A DNA stretch of 64,000 nucleotides, taken from assembly GCF_030445035.2 (NCBI RefSeq), contig NC_080689.1, positions 26,317,278 through 26,381,277 on the forward strand, written 5' to 3'. Numbering within the stretch: position 1 is the first letter of the stretch; every line of letters begins with the position of its first letter. The position numbers and the translations under genes were made by a program. Below, in pieces: positions 1 through 11,799 of this stretch. The notes beneath the pieces are model-generated. The model was not told the DNA's origin, did no database searches, and saw only the letters and a program-made list of their open reading frames with translations. The stretch is from Dasypus novemcinctus (lineage: Eukaryota; Chordata; Mammalia; Cingulata; Dasypodidae).

Positions 1-211
1 TACCCAAGAATGAGTAAGGAACCAGGTACAAACGTACACCCGCCACCCTCTTCCTTCAATACCCCCGGCTGCCTCCTGCTTCGTAAGGCGTGCGCCGAAG
101 CCGCCATTACGCACGCGGAATAACCGTCTCCCAACCGCCGCTTAAACACTACGGCCTCCCAATACCCACTACACCCGCACCACCGTCCCTCAGTGGGCCC
201 TAGTCTCTTAC

Positions 212-239
212 CTCCCCCGTACCGCCCGTAACGCGACAT
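212..239 (-). CDS. SRSF7: SRSF7 first coding exon (partial gene, continues left of window)
   Basis: Read on the minus strand, an ATG at 239 opens codons for MSRYGRYGG plus one further base, followed at once by a consensus donor, G|GTAAGA, at 211. This is the known N-terminus of the SR splicing factor SRSF7 (9G8), whose first intron falls at the same codon. The full protein (RRM, CCHC zinc knuckle, RS domain) regulates splice-site choice and mRNA export in the nucleus; only these first nine residues lie in the window. The start is fixed by the match and by the TATA box and CpG-rich leader just upstream. Synteny with GEMIN6 on the right supports the call. The rest of the gene is beyond position 1. 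Confidence 0.93.
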
Positions 240-480
240 CACTGGCCCGCGTGCTCTGCTCTTTCAGCTCGCAACGCCCAGGAAATGACTGAAGAGAAAG
301 CTACAGTACACCTTCACTCTCCAACGATCCCGGCGGCACTACAAGGAAGAGCCCGGGTTCGGATTTATATATGCGGCGGCTTGGCTTTGCGCATGCGTAA
401 TCTCGACGTTCTGCGCGGCACAAAGGAGCTGGGCGGAAACAGCCAAGAAGCCGCGCGGAGGGAAACTGAAGACTGAAAGA
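240..480 (-). promoter_or_regulatory. SRSF7: SRSF7 core promoter and 5' leader
   Basis: On the minus strand a TATA box (TATATAAA, plus-strand 364-371) lies about 125 bases upstream of the SRSF7 ATG, which places the start site near 335-340. An NRF1-like palindrome (TGCGCATGCG, 388-397) lies just upstream of the TATA box, within GC- and CpG-rich DNA. The start site is inferred from TATA spacing. Confidence 0.75.
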
Positions 481-699
481 CTCTGGTCACGGGCGGAGGG
501 ATACGTTTCCATGGGAACGCCACTATCTTGCTTGTAAATCGGCCGCCTTTCCCCCTTGTCCTGCTTTCCCCGCCCCCTTCCCCCCCCCGTATTCTCCCCA
601 TTTTCTTTCCCTTCCCCCTACCCTTTTTCCCCTTCCATTTCCCCCCATTTAGGGACCCTCAGTTCTAGGAATCTTACAGGTGCATTAGGCCGGCCTTAT

Positions 700-3440
700 G
701 AAAGGCTGTAAAATTTAGTCGCTGATGTTGCGGCCGTCGCTACCTTTCTGCTGGGGGACCTGGCCAGTCAGCTACCCTGTGATTCTTGGGGCTCATCAGA
801 GGTAATCGGGAATTTGGCCCGGGTGGGAACTCCATGACCCCCCCTCCCCCACCCCCCGCCGCCCTTTCTGAGTAGTGGTCTCCTTACGGCCGGCCCCAAA
901 AGGCATGACGTGTCCAGGGTACTGGTGATAATACCTCCCGTCCCGCACAGACCCCGGAGCTCTCCAGAACCAACCACCAGTTTGTTGCCGACACGCTTGG
1001 AATCTGGGGGACAAAGGAATAGAGAGTTTTTTATGTTTTTGGTTTGGTTTTGTGTTCCCCACGTTATATTGAAATTGTGACGAAACTCCAAATCCTTAAA
1101 GCTTTCTGAAATCATTTGCATCTGAGGCATCAATTTATTTGTGCTTCCCTTTTGGTCCTTTATCCTTTGAAATGGTAACATCTTATCCGCTAGTATTCTG
1201 AAATCTTTAAGGGTTTGGACTTTCTCATCTTTGAATCCTCGCACTGGAGTAGCCCCTGCTCAGCCGCTCAATATGTATGGAAAAAAATGAAAACCTTACT
1301 TACATTAGAACTGCAAAAAAACCCAGTTTTGATTTTATGCATTGTATTTGCCAGACACATTTCTACAAATGCAGATTCAAGTTCATTTTTACCAGCCCGC
1401 AAAGAACAGACATTATATCATAAGTATTTGGAATACCCAAGTTTGGAAATGTTCCACATGAAAGAGAAAATCCTTAGGTATTTTTGTGTTTATCTTTTTC
1501 ATTTCTTCTAACTTCCCTTTGTGATATAGGTATACACGCAGAGAAGAGGCCTTAGGTGAATAAAGGATAGATTTTCTGTCCAGGTAATGTTACAAATCTA
1601 TACATATATTTCAAATCTATCCAAATTATCAAAAGGAAAATCAGCAATGTCTCTAAAAATATCTCTAGCAGAAAAAAAAATTTATAGAGTATATTTCTTC
1701 TTTAAGGCTAATTGACTTTTATTGACATAATGGGGTTCTTCTCAAAATGATTTAAATAATCATAGAGATCTTTCTGTATAGTCCCTGTAAAACAATATCA
1801 ATTCCATAAAGCCTCAATAATTTGACTTTCTTTTATTAACAAGTTATAAAAATTTCTATTGAACTAAGCATAAGATAACTTATTGGAAGATAGTACTTAT
1901 TATACTGCATAGATACTAATAGGCCTCAATAACTATTTTTTGGCCCTGAATACAAGTCTGTTGTACTACAGAGGATTTCTAAGCAAATTACAGTGTAAAA
2001 CAAAATAATAAGAATCAGTTTTCCAAATTACAACAAACTGCTTTCAAACATATAAAAAGGATAGCATGCTTCCTCCGGAGGCAGATACTTTGATAAGCCA
2101 ATTATGTATTTATCTTTAGTAAACAGGGCCTCTTTTAGGTGGCTCATTACTAACCTGTTTACCATGAAAAAAATAATACTATATACTATTTCTATACTAT
2201 ACTATATACTGTTTTACTAAACACTCTTTCTCTAAGAACATGTAACAAGACTTCAATAAATGTCAATTCAAATCGGGGAGATTTTATTATATAGAGTACT
2301 TTATTCTTACTGATTCTTTGAAATCAGTTTCACCCGCGTAAAATTATGCCTCTAGAATTGTGTTAAATTAAGGTTGCATTCCCAGATTCAGTTTGAATGT
2401 AAAAGCTATTTAATTCAACATATATTCTAAGATGAAATATTGAGTGATCCTTGAAATTTTGTTGTTAAACATTGACAATATTATTAGGGTTTTTTTTTAA
2501 GGGGGAGTAATTCTTAATCCTTTTACAGCACTTTTCAAAAATTACCTGCGTGTCATAAATTCATTATTATCAGAGAAGCATTTAAAGAAAAAGTTCACTT
2601 TTTATCTTACTTCCTTCTCCATTTTAGTTTCACTTTTAAGTCCTTGTCACCATTTTAGTTTGGATGTGAAAACTTTAAATCAAGAAAAGTAATGAAAATG
2701 TAGACCTTTTGTACATGTACTTATTTATATAAGGAAATAATCTGTAGTAATAAATATTTATCTTTTAATATATTTGTGTGTGTACTCTATGAATGCACTG
2801 TAGGTCAACCCAAACAGCTATGTTCAACCACAGCTGTATTTTCTTTTTCAACATTTCCTAATCTCCTGTTCTTTCTAGATGCTTTAGGACATTTTGGGAA
2901 GGAAAAGTTCTTAGAGGCATTTTTATAATTCTCTCATTTTTTGTAAAGAAATTAGCTTCCCGTTAGCAAATACTGGACAACAGTCAGTATTGAAGCATAG
3001 GGAGTGGGGAAAGCAGCAATTAAAGAACCCCAGTGCTTTAATCAACTTCAGGGAGTGAAGGAAGAAGAAAAATGTGATGCAAGAAATAACTATAGGAATT
3101 CCCTGCTGTTATATTATCTAAATGGGTGAATTAGGAGTATTAAGCAATCTAGAGAAGAGTGAGGCTTTCTGAGGAATGCCTCATTGTATAAAATGTGTGT
3201 AACTGGAAAACCACCAAACCCTAAGTTGTTGCCTCTCTAAAGGAAAAATATTAATGAAAGGGAGTTGGCCTGCTTGGTGCCTGAACTAGAAAAAAAGTTT
3301 TTAGCAGTTCATTCATCACTATCTTGGAAGGAGAGAATCTTGTAGCTAGGAATATTAACTCACTAAAAAGGTATACTTTAGTAAAATAGGTATAATTTTA
3401 GGGGCTTTTCCCAGGTAATAGGTCAAATATCTCTCAAGAC
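700..3440. other. AT-rich intergenic DNA, no gene recognised
   Basis: No open frame here has recognisable similarity, splice-site support or a paired promoter. The short frames around 768-1244 and 1215-1511 overlap on opposite strands and look random. The bulk (1500-3400) is unique-looking AT-rich DNA. Confidence 0.6.
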
Positions 3441-3600
3441 CAGTGTACATAAGAACTTAGTGTGCGTGAGAATTGCTTGGGTACTGTTAACAGTGCAGAT
3501 TTCAGAGTCTCAACTCCAAAGATGCTGATTCGATAGACCTGGGATTGACCTAATGGACATGCATTATTAACCAGTTCTGGCCACACTTGGAGAAACTTCT
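3441..3600 (+). repeat. MER5A-like hAT-Charlie fossil
   Basis: The order of words follows MER5A: a head with CAGTG...AACTTAG, then GAGAATTGCTTGG, GATTCGATAGACCTGG, and the tail CCACACTTGGAGAAACTTCT. The copy is diverged, as expected of an ancient eutherian DNA transposon. Confidence 0.7.
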
Positions 3601-3732
3601 CAAGTGGCTTCTCAAAACCATTGACTTTTTCTTGTTTGATGTTTTGATATTGATCTTCTAATCCCTGAAAAGAATATATTTTACTGTAAATTAATAAAAA
3701 CTATTTAAATTCATAAATCCTTTACCTAGGAA

Positions 3733-3975
3733 AAGTGGAATAGTATAATGATTAAGAACATAAACTCAGGGAGTGTGAAAGAGCTAATGTGAAGTTTGGC
3801 TATACTACCTAATAGCTGCCTACTCTTGACCAAGTTTTTAATCCTCTGCTCCTTGAGCTGCTTTATCTGTAAAATGGAGTTTAATAATAGCACCTATCTC
3901 TGAGCATTGTTACCAGGAATAGATGAGGTAGACCATGTAAACAACAATAAATCGTGTAGCTCGTAGTGAGTGTTC
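3733..3975 (+). repeat. MIR SINE
   Basis: This stretch shows the MIR head (GTGGAATAGTATAATGATTAAGAACATAAACTC) and the conserved core with CTTTATCTGTAAAATGGAG, followed by ATAATAGCACCTATCTC. It is an ancient tRNA-derived mammalian SINE in plus orientation. Confidence 0.8.
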
Positions 3976-4974
3976 AATATGTATTAGTTATAGTAATAGT
4001 ATGAACAGCAGAAGTAGTTTGGTTGACCTGAATCAATTGCTGAAAGTTTTATATAATATAGGTACATTGAAAAAACTCAAGTTTTGTTTCTGCAAAGCTG
4101 GGAGACTAGATTCTAGAACAGGGTGACCATCCTTAGATGAGCAGCCAACTCCCTCCAAGACATTTTTGTCTCTTCACTTATTTAAATAAGGCAAAATTTT
4201 CACTTTCTTTGAGCCAATCCACAGAGAAAAAAAAATGATCTGGCACATATAAGAAGGAACAACTCAGAAAAAACTTTTCTTCACGGAAAGTAGATCCCCA
4301 AGAATCTCAGATTTAAATGCTGAAACCCTAAGGATTCTATCCAATGATATTTCCCCGTGGACTGAGGAGATGTGAGTTCATGAGCAATAGGGTAAGATTA
4401 GATAAATGTGTCACCTTTTAATTATTAGAAAGTTAAATTTTTGAAAATAATTTCTATATAGGCACAACTTTAAGGGAAAAAAAAGACAAATATAATCCCA
4501 AGCCAAGGATAAATGGATACGTATACCACAACTCTCATATAGATAATTAAGTTAAACTATATATGAAAGAAATAGCTTGAAATTTAGAATTAGAAGGAAT
4601 CTTAATAGACCATTAGTTTAACTACATTGTTCTCAAATGAGACTCAGATCTAGAATTACAGTTGGTATGTGCAATGGTTCCCAAATTCTACAAGAAATGG
4701 TCTGGTCTGTCTTTGATGAAAATTTCTCTAGTCCCAGAAAAATAGGATCTTTTGCTAACCACTCTTTCTTGGGAATAACCTTCCTTTATTCAGTAAATCT
4801 GTCTTTCCTATTTGTTTCTTTTTTTTGTTCTATTTGTTTCTTTTGAAATGGTGCACCCCCTTTTAAGTATGTTTCATAGTGTGAAAAAATGTCCCTCTTA
4901 ATATTTTCCAAATCTAATTAATTCTCCAAATCCAAAAGTCAAATCTCTAGCACTGAACAAAACATGGACTTACC

Positions 4975-5350
4975 ACTACAACATATTGTCAAAAAAAAGA
5001 AACTGACATTTCTTTAGAAAAATAAAGAGCGCAAATGGCCAAAAAAGGGAAAAAATGTCTATCGTCACAAATAAAGAAATGCAAATTAAAACATCATGCT
5101 AATTTTTTTTCAAGAGTACAGGGAAATGAGCACCTATGCCCATTGATGGAAATATAAAATGATATAATATATTCAATACATATTTAAAATCAATTTGGTA
5201 ATATGTTTTTAAATTATTATATTGTGTGTATATTTTGGCCCAGCAATTCTACTTCCTGGAATTTATCCAGGAAATAATCGTAAATATGCGTTGTTTAAAT
5301 ATCTTATCGCTATTAAAAACCACATTGTAGAAGAATTTATAATGTTAGAA
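4975..5350 (+). repeat. L1 LINE 3' fragment
   Basis: Words typical of the L1 ORF2/3' UTR junction are visible in plus orientation: GGCCCAGCAATTCTACTTCCTGGAATTTATCC and an AAATGCAAATTAAAACATCATGC segment. Further L1-like 3' sequence (6600-6920) continues after the inserted SINEs, so this was probably one element later split. Confidence 0.65.
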
Positions 5351-5414
5351 ACATGATTTATGATATATAGTTAAGTAAGAAAAGCAGGCTTCAAAAGCAG
5401 ACTTCATGTTTTTC

Positions 5415-5860
5415 CTTCGTGTCACTTGTTCTGTCAGCTTGCCGTCTTCTTTAGCAGGCACCGTGATCTGAACCAGTAACCTCTCATGTGGTAGGCAGGA
5501 GTCCAGTCACCTGAGCCACAGAAGTAAAAAACATAATGAGAGACACAACAAAGCAGGAGCAGAGGTTCCTGGTGCCTCCTAAAGGAAGACAGTGAGCCGA
5601 GATGAAGGGCAGGTGCAGGGAACTGACACAATAAGATGACACAACAAGAGACGCAGGGAGGAAAAACCTAATGACACACACAACAAAGCAGGGAGCAGAA
5701 GTGGCTCAAACGATTAGGCACCTCTCTCCCACATTAGAGGACCCGGGTTTGGCTCTTAGTGCCTCCTAAAGAAACAAACAAGGAAGACAAATAAATACAG
5801 CAAGTGAAAAAACAAGGGGGTGGGGAGAAATAAATAAAATAAATCTTTAAAAAAAAAAAA
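5415..5860 (+). repeat. DAS-type SINE dimer with a rearranged 5' part
   Basis: From about 5530 the plus strand reads as a DAS dimer. Its second head is AGAAGTGGCTCAAACGATTAGGCACCTCTCTCCCACAT, followed by GTGCCTCCTAAAGAAACAAAC and a tail ending AATAAATAAAATAAATCTTTAAAAAAA. The first 100 bases (5415-5520) are an inverted SINE segment, so two copies met head to head or the copy inverted locally. Confidence 0.75.
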
Positions 5861-5879
5861 GACTTTAAAACCATATGAA

Positions 5880-5958
5880 AGTGGAGTGCGTGTAGCTGAG
5901 TGGTTGAGCACCTGCTTGCATGTATGAGGTGCTGGGTTCAATCTCTGCTACCTCTGAA
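5880..5958 (+). repeat. Short (monomer) DAS-type SINE
   Basis: A single tRNA-like unit reads GGAGTGCGTGTAGCTGAGTGGTTGAGCACCTGC...GGTGCTGGGTTCAATCTCTGCTACCTC, with recognisable A-box and B-box segments. No long 3' region follows. Confidence 0.75.
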
Positions 5959-6161
5959 ATATATATAGAAAGAGATATAGATATTATATACATACGCACA
6001 CATACAAAGAATGACTCTGGTTTTGTTAGATTGTACTAATAAAAGTAAGTTTTTTGTTTTGCTTTTATATATTTTACAATTTTCTATAGTAATCATATTT
6101 CTTATTTTTTAAAAAGTATGGGGCTTGGAGATAGAATTCAGAATTTGAATTAAGAAATCAC

Positions 6162-6540
6162 GGGAAACAGACTTGGCCCAGTGGTTAAGGCATCCGTCTA
6201 CCACATGGAAGGTCTGTGGTTCAAACCCTGGACCTCCTTGACCTGTGTGGAGCTGGCCCATGCACAGTGCTGATGCGCGCAAAGAGTGCCCTGCCATGCA
6301 GGGTGTCCGCCACGCAGGGTGTCCCCCGCGTAGGGGAGCCCCACTCGTAAGGAGTGCACCCCATAAGGAGAGCCACCCAGCGTGAAAGAATGCCCAGGAA
6401 TGGCACCGCCCACACTTCCCATGCCGCTGACGACAACAGAAGCAGACAAAGAAACAAGACACAGCAAATAGACACAGAGAACAGACAACCGGGGGGAGGG
6501 GGGGGCGGGGATTAAATAAATAAATCTTAAAAAAAGAAAA
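6162..6540 (+). repeat. DAS-III-type SINE, complete
   Basis: The element starts GGGAAACAGACTTGGCCCAGTGG, carries the CCATAAGGAGAGCCACCCAGCGTGAAAG central part, and ends in AAATAAATAAATCTTAAAAAAAG. It is flanked by a perfect 10-bp target duplication, AAGAAATCAC, at 6152-6161 and 6541-6550. Confidence 0.92.
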
Positions 6541-6919
6541 AAGAAATCACTAGTTAGTAGCTATGTAAACTGGCTCTAGACTTGCCAGGAGAAAATGGAT
6601 GTAGTAAAGGTGCTATCCATGTATGGGTGGTATTATGAAAGTAGTTTACATGTGTTTTGGTTATTCTTTGAGTTTTCTGTTATGAACCACATTACTTTAA
6701 TAAAATAAATGTAATATTTTTTTGAAAAATAAAATAAATATTTTAAATGTGAGTATGATTGGGGGAATTAAAGGAAATAGTTATTGTCAGGAGATCCTAG
6801 CATTTATATAAATATATATAAATATTTTGGGAAACTATTAATTGCGGTCACCTCTTAGAAGTGGATAGAGTTGAAGATAGGGAAGGACTTTCATTTTTTC
6901 CTATATAGTCTTCTGTTTT

Positions 6920-7715
6920 AATTCAAAGTTTTCTTTTTGTCTTTTTTCTTCCCCTTCCCCTCCCCATCCCTCACCCTGCTGTTTTTGCTGTCTGAGTCCA
7001 TTTGCTGTGTGATCTTCTGTATCTATTTCTCTCTCTCTCTCTCTCTTTTTTTTTTTCTTTCTTTTTTTTGTCATCTTATCTTTTTCGTCTAGGATTCATG
7101 GGGATTCAATCCTGGAGACTTCTGATGTGGAGAGAGATTCCCTTCCGATTCAATCCTGGAGACTTCTGATGTGGAGAGAGATTCCCTTCCTTGTCAGTTG
7201 TGCCACCTCTGTTCCTGGTCTCTGCTGCACTTCACCTAGACTCTCCCCTTTGTCTCTCTTTTGTTGCATCATCATCTTGCTCCATGACTTACTTCCACAG
7301 GCACTAGCTCACTGTGTGGGCACTTGGCTCACTGCACAGGCACTTGGCTCACTAGCAGGCACTGGCTCACTGCGTGGACACTAGGTCAGGACATGGCACT
7401 CACACAGGCACTTGGTTCACCACATGGGCACTTGCCACGTGGGCATTCACGTGGGCACTTGGTTCACTGCTTGGGCACTGGCTCACCACGTGGACACTCA
7501 CGTGGGCACTCAACTCACCATGCAGGTATTTGGCTCACTGCATGGTCCCTGGCTCACAGCATGGGCACTCAGCTCACCTCATGGGCCCTGGCTCGCCAGG
7601 CAGGCACGCTTTCTCTTCTTCTTTTTCACCAGGAGGCCCCAGGGATCGAACCCAGGTCCTCACATATGGTAGGTGGAGGCCTTATCATTTAAGCCACATC
7701 CACTTCCCAGTTTTC
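6920..7715 (-). repeat. DAS-type SINE (antisense) carrying an internal minisatellite
   Basis: The right end (7625-7715) is the reversed tRNA-like head (GGGATCGAACCCAGGTCCTCACATATGGTAGGTGGAGGCC...CCACATCCACTTCC) and the left end a pyrimidine-rich reversed tail with a (CT)n run. Between them, 7290-7615 is a degenerate tandem array of about 15-17 units of roughly 19-20 bp built on GGCACTTGGCTCACTGCATG. A separate 44-bp segment is duplicated in tandem at 7105-7192. The array is discussed in the findings. Confidence 0.7.
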
Positions 7716-7769
7716 TTTTTTTAAACAATAGTTTGTGACAAACACTATAACATGCCTTTCCCCCACAGT

Positions 7770-7965
7770 CTCTATCTCTCTTACTCTTTATGTTTCTACA
7801 TAGCACTCCTACTATCTGACCTATTTATTGCATGAGAGTCTTCACCAGCTAGAATGTGAGATCCTCCATCAAAGACTTTGTTTTAGGCACTGTTGACTTC
7901 CCACTGCCTAGCATTGTGCTTGACTTGTAGTAGGTTCTCAAATACATGTAGAATTAATGAATTTT
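7770..7965 (+). repeat. L2 LINE 3' end
   Basis: This stretch has the typical L2 3' wording in plus orientation: AGCTAGAATGTGAGATCCTCC, GACTTCCCACTGCCTAGCATTGTGCTTGACTTGTAGTAGG and TTCTCAAATACATG. Confidence 0.7.
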
Positions 7966-7999
7966 TAAATTAAAAGGAACTATTTCAATGCCTTTCACC

Positions 8000-9610
8000 T
8001 GGTTATTGCTCAATTAATATGTGCTGATGAATATTTGCCTACGGTTATATAGCTATTCAGTGTCCAAATCTGATCCAGTGATTCTCCCAGTCTAGAGAAT
8101 GTTCTTTTACAACAAACTGCCTCTCTAAAATTAATTTGTTTTGGCTTTTTATCAGTTATTTGAGAGCAGTGGTGAGACATCTGTTTTATGTTATAAAAAT
8201 TTGCTTGTAAACCTGTTTTTATACTGGTATTTTCCAGTGGGACATTGTTGCTATTAAACACACAAGGAAAAAAAACACTTCATCCTAGAATTATTTTATC
8301 TGGTTAATATACAATGGGAAGTTGTTTATTGTATTTTTATACACAAATAACTCATAATTCCTCTCTCTTCTCCACCCTGCCCCCAAATGCAGCAGGAGTG
8401 GGGCTTCTCATATAGGTTAGTGAATTACTACAATGTATAAAATGTCAGTGATAGAGCTCAGTTTGCTGAGTTGCTCTTTCAGGTGTAAAGAACCAAATTA
8501 CTTTCATTTGGCTGGCCACACTCATGCCAGCCTGATACTGGAAGGCATCAGCATCATCTGGATTTCAGTCCCCTCAGATTTCAGGGAGGCAGTGTGTTGC
8601 TACGGTAAATGTCTTAGAATGAGAAGCTAATGTGGTCTAAGTTTTGTTTCCCATAGAATCCTCTAGCTTCCTTGAAAGGAAAACTTGAATATTTATGTAT
8701 ATCTATTTGGGGTACTGGGAGGACAATATAAATATCTTAACACTCTCTTTACTCTGCCCTCATCTTTTCATCCTCAAAAGCTTGTATTATTCAGCTAATA
8801 GGTGTAAGTAACTGTGCTTGAAAATAAATGTATGGACTTTGCCCTCAAAGAAGCCCAGTAGAATACAGAAACATAAAATATATATTTTTAAAATTATAAT
8901 ATTTTAGTATTTTAAAAACCTGATGGATGTGGATTCCATTATTTCAGATTAAATAACAGTTGCTCTCACTTGTTTATTTTCTATGAATTACTCTGTTTTT
9001 TTCTTACCCTGAGCTTTGCTTAGAGTCCTACTCAAGGTTTTCACTAATTATTTCCCACTTTTTTTACACATTCCTGCCCCTGGTACTGTGAAACTCCAAA
9101 GCTACTACTTTTGATAGTATATTTATCTTTGCATAATTTCTCTGGCTCGCTCCTGTCCATTTCCTTTGTTTGTAGTTAGTCTTTGGCTTGCACAGGTCCT
9201 GGTCAATCTGTCGTCTGTTAAATTGCCTTGAAGCACATCTGCCCATATTTTCTTTTTTATTTGTAATGGGTTTTTACCTCCCACCCTCCAACAATGGGAA
9301 GACAATCTGGTTAAATCTTATAGAAAGATTTCCTAGGGTTTGTGGTTCCTGGCTTTATCCCAAAGCTCAACGGTTCTTGTAGTCTTTTAGTGAGAGCCTC
9401 CTTCTCTGCTACTATAGGTCTTTAGGCATCCTGAAATTATAATACGTCATTTTTACCTCTGTTGTTTTCTTTCATTTCTTATTACATTGCTTTTATAGCT
9501 TACTTACATATATTTATACTCAGGTGTTGTATATATAGAGAGAGAGAGAAAGAATAAAATTGCATTTTCCAAAATATTCCTTAACTTTTCACTGGTTCAG
9601 ATAAAATATT
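8000..9610. other. Intergenic DNA, nothing recognised
   Basis: No gene, splice structure or clear repeat family is recognised. The short frames at 8010-8261, 8433-8630 and 9064-9382 occur on both strands and lack any known domain. Confidence 0.5.
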
Positions 9611-9630
9611 TTCAATTATTATATAATTTT

Positions 9631-10012
9631 TTTTTTCTTTTTTTAAAGATTTATTTATTTTATTTTTAATTCCCCCCCCCCCCCCCCCGGTTGTCTGCTC
9701 TCGGTGTCTATTTGCTGCATCTTGTTTCTTTGTCCGCTTCTGTTGTCGTCAGCGGCACGGGAAGTGTGGGCGGCGCCATTCCTGGGCAGGCTGCTCTTTC
9801 TTTTCACGCTGGGCGGCTTTCCTCATGGGCGCACTCCTTGCACGTGGGGCTCCCCCACGCAGGGGACACCCTTGCGTGGCACGGCACTCCTTGCGCGCAT
9901 CAGCACTGCGCATGGCCAGCTCCACACGGGTCAAGGAGGCCCGGGTTTTGAACCGCGGACCTCCCATATGGTAGACGGACGCCCTAACCACTGGGCCAAA
10001 GTCCGTTTCCCT
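9631..10012 (-). repeat. DAS-III-type SINE, complete, antisense
   Basis: The reversed tail (AAAGATTTATTTATTTTATT, poly-C run) leads into the full DAS-III body, and the element ends at the reversed head ...ACCACTGGGCCAAAGTCCGTTTCCC. A 16-bp target duplication, ATTATTATATAATTTT, flanks it at 9615-9630 and 10013-10028. Good preservation and intact CpGs suggest a fairly young copy. Confidence 0.93.
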
Positions 10013-10139
10013 ATTATTATATAATTTTGATATATTACTGAGTATGGTGGCCTGCATGACAGCTCTTTCTTTGGAAAAACAGTCCCCATCCATTTGTGCC
10101 TTAATGTATTAATATTTGCAATATATAAGGATTGAAGCT

Positions 10140-11130
10140 AATGTGGAATTCCATGAATATATTTTTTTAAAGTCACACTGACTTTCACACCCTCGCTTTT
10201 TAAGACTGAGTTCTCTTTAAAATCCCTGCGATTCAATGATATTATAATTTCTTATTAAAAATAATCCTGAAATAAATGTAATTTGTTTAGATTTTTATGC
10301 ACATCTCTCATAACTTCTTTTTTTTTTTTTTTTAAGATTTATTTATTTCTCTCCCCTTCTCCCCACCCCCCGTTGTCTGTTCTCTGTGTCTATTCGCTGT
10401 GTGTTCTTCTATGACCACTTATATCCTTATCAGCAGCACCGGAATCCGTGTTTCTTTTTGTTTTGTCATCTTGTTGTATCAGCTCTCCGTGTGTGTGGCA
10501 CCATTCCTGGGCAGGCTGCACTTTCTTTCGCTCTGGGCGGCTCTTCTTACGGGGCGCACTCCTTGCGCATGGGGCTCCCCTACGCGGGGGACACCCCTGC
10601 ATGGCAGGGCACTCCTTGCGCGCTTCAGCACTGTGCATGGGCCAGCTCTACACGGGTCAAGGAGGCCTGGGGTTTGAACCGTGGACCTCCCATGTGGTAG
10701 ACGGACGCCCTAACCGCTGAGTCAAGTCTGCTTCCCTCTCATAACTTCTTTAGGATAATTCTGTAAGTGAAATCGCTGGGTCAAAAAAGTATGAAAAATG
10801 TATAAGTTTTTAAAACATGTAGCTGACTAGTTCTCCGTAAAGATTGCATCCATTTATACATCCACTGATAAGTCTATAAGAGTATTTGAATCTCTGTGCC
10901 TTCATTAATGCTGGGAGTTATAATTTTTTTTAAATGCTAATCTGATTTTTAAAATTTTTTAAATGGCATTCTTATTTTTCAACAGAGGTTGAATGCTGTA
11001 CTAATTGGCAATTTGTTTATGTCCTTTGCTGATTTTTCTGATGGTTTCTTCTGTCTTATGGATTCATAGGAACTCTTTCTAAATGAAAGACATCAATTCT
11101 TTATATTCACTGATAAACTTTTCTGACTCT
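10140..11130 (-). repeat. L1 LINE fragment (antisense), split by a SINE
   Basis: Antisense L1M-like words flank the SINE at 10321-10735: GGATAATTCTGTAAGTGAAATCGCTGGGTCAAA, then TTGCATCCATTTATACATCCACTGATAAG, ATTGGCAATTTGTTTATGTCC and CTTATGGATTCATAGGAACTC. This is the region around the end of ORF2. Confidence 0.65.
10321..10735 (-). repeat. DAS-type SINE, complete, antisense
   Basis: A reversed poly-T/TTTAAGATTTATTTATTTCTC tail is followed by the DAS body and ends in the reversed head GCTGAGTCAAGTCTGCTTCC. A target duplication near CTCTCATAACTTCTTT occurs at about 10305-10320 and 10736-10751. It interrupts an L1 fragment. Confidence 0.9.
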
Positions 11131-11317
11131 TAAATTTTTTAAAAAGTTAAATGATTACTTCACTTGAAATTTATTTTATAATGTGTACATAAATTGAGAA
11201 TTATTAAAGCCATTCAATAAATATTAATTTAGTTTAATGGCTAAGTCATTAAACTTAAGCCAGTCATACTTGGTGAAGAAGAGAGATATAAAAGACAAAG
11301 TCAGAAGACAGACATTT

Positions 11318-11385
11318 AAAAATATATATATACACACATACATATATATATCTATGTACACACATATATACACATACATATATAT
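11318..11385. repeat. (TA)n/(CA)n simple repeat
   Basis: Interrupted runs of TATATA and ACACAC alternate over about 70 bases. This is an ordinary microsatellite. Confidence 0.9.
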
Positions 11386-11539
11386 CTGATGCTGTGATAG
11401 AGGTAAGCACAGAGCACATGGTAACACATAGGATATTCATGTTCATTTATCTTACACTGGAAGAAGAGAGATCACCCCATCACTTTATTGTTCTTCTTAG
11501 CATAAATCAATAGCTGGCATGTTATTTATTCATTTATTC

Positions 11540-11665
11540 TTTCTGTCTCTCACCACAACGTCCCTCCTCAAGGAAATCAACTTCATAAGACCAGAGTCTT
11601 TTTTTCACGGCTGTATCCCTGGCACCAAGAATAGTGCTCCACATGAACAAGGAGCTCAATTAAGC
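11540..11665 (+). repeat. L2 LINE 3' end
   Basis: L2-like 3' wording in plus orientation: CACGGCTGTATCCCTGGCACCAAGAATAGTGCTCCACATG, AAGGAGCTCAATTAAGCATG. Confidence 0.6.
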
Positions 11666-11799
11666 ATGTGTCCAAGGCTCCTACTCCCTTCACCTGTGCT
11701 CTGTGCATCCCTTTCTGTCTCCTTTTTATCAATTGTTCCTTTCTGTTTCTTCACCCTGTCCCTCTCTACCTAACTTAAGCCTCTGACTGATCTTCCGGG

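Larger units (their letters stand above)
60..650. other. CpG island of the SRSF7 promoter
   Basis: CpG dinucleotides are dense here (clusters at 60-130, 210-260, 360-420 and 440-560) and nearly absent in the AT-rich DNA that follows. The stretch spans the SRSF7 first exon, its promoter and the start of intron 1. The right part (540-660) is a pyrimidine-rich C/T tract. Confidence 0.8.

Noticed and set aside
768-1511. Short open frames near the SRSF7 promoter as a divergent gene
   Set aside because: They overlap on opposite strands, have no known similarity, and show no convincing splice sites or Kozak context. A divergent non-coding transcript cannot be excluded.
5880-5958. tRNA-like A-box/B-box sequences as genuine tRNA genes
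   Set aside because: All such units carry SINE tails or occur as repeated SINE monomers; none folds as a complete functional tRNA by eye.
6109-6488. Three long overlapping open frames on the minus strand
   Set aside because: They are translations of a DAS-type SINE, as are similar frames at 9691-10093, 10386-10720, 22779-23176, 29229-29756, 30002-30319 and 30552-31064.
11318-11385. CRISPR-like or other regular repeat array
   Set aside because: It is a TA/CA microsatellite in vertebrate DNA; no spacers of constant length.
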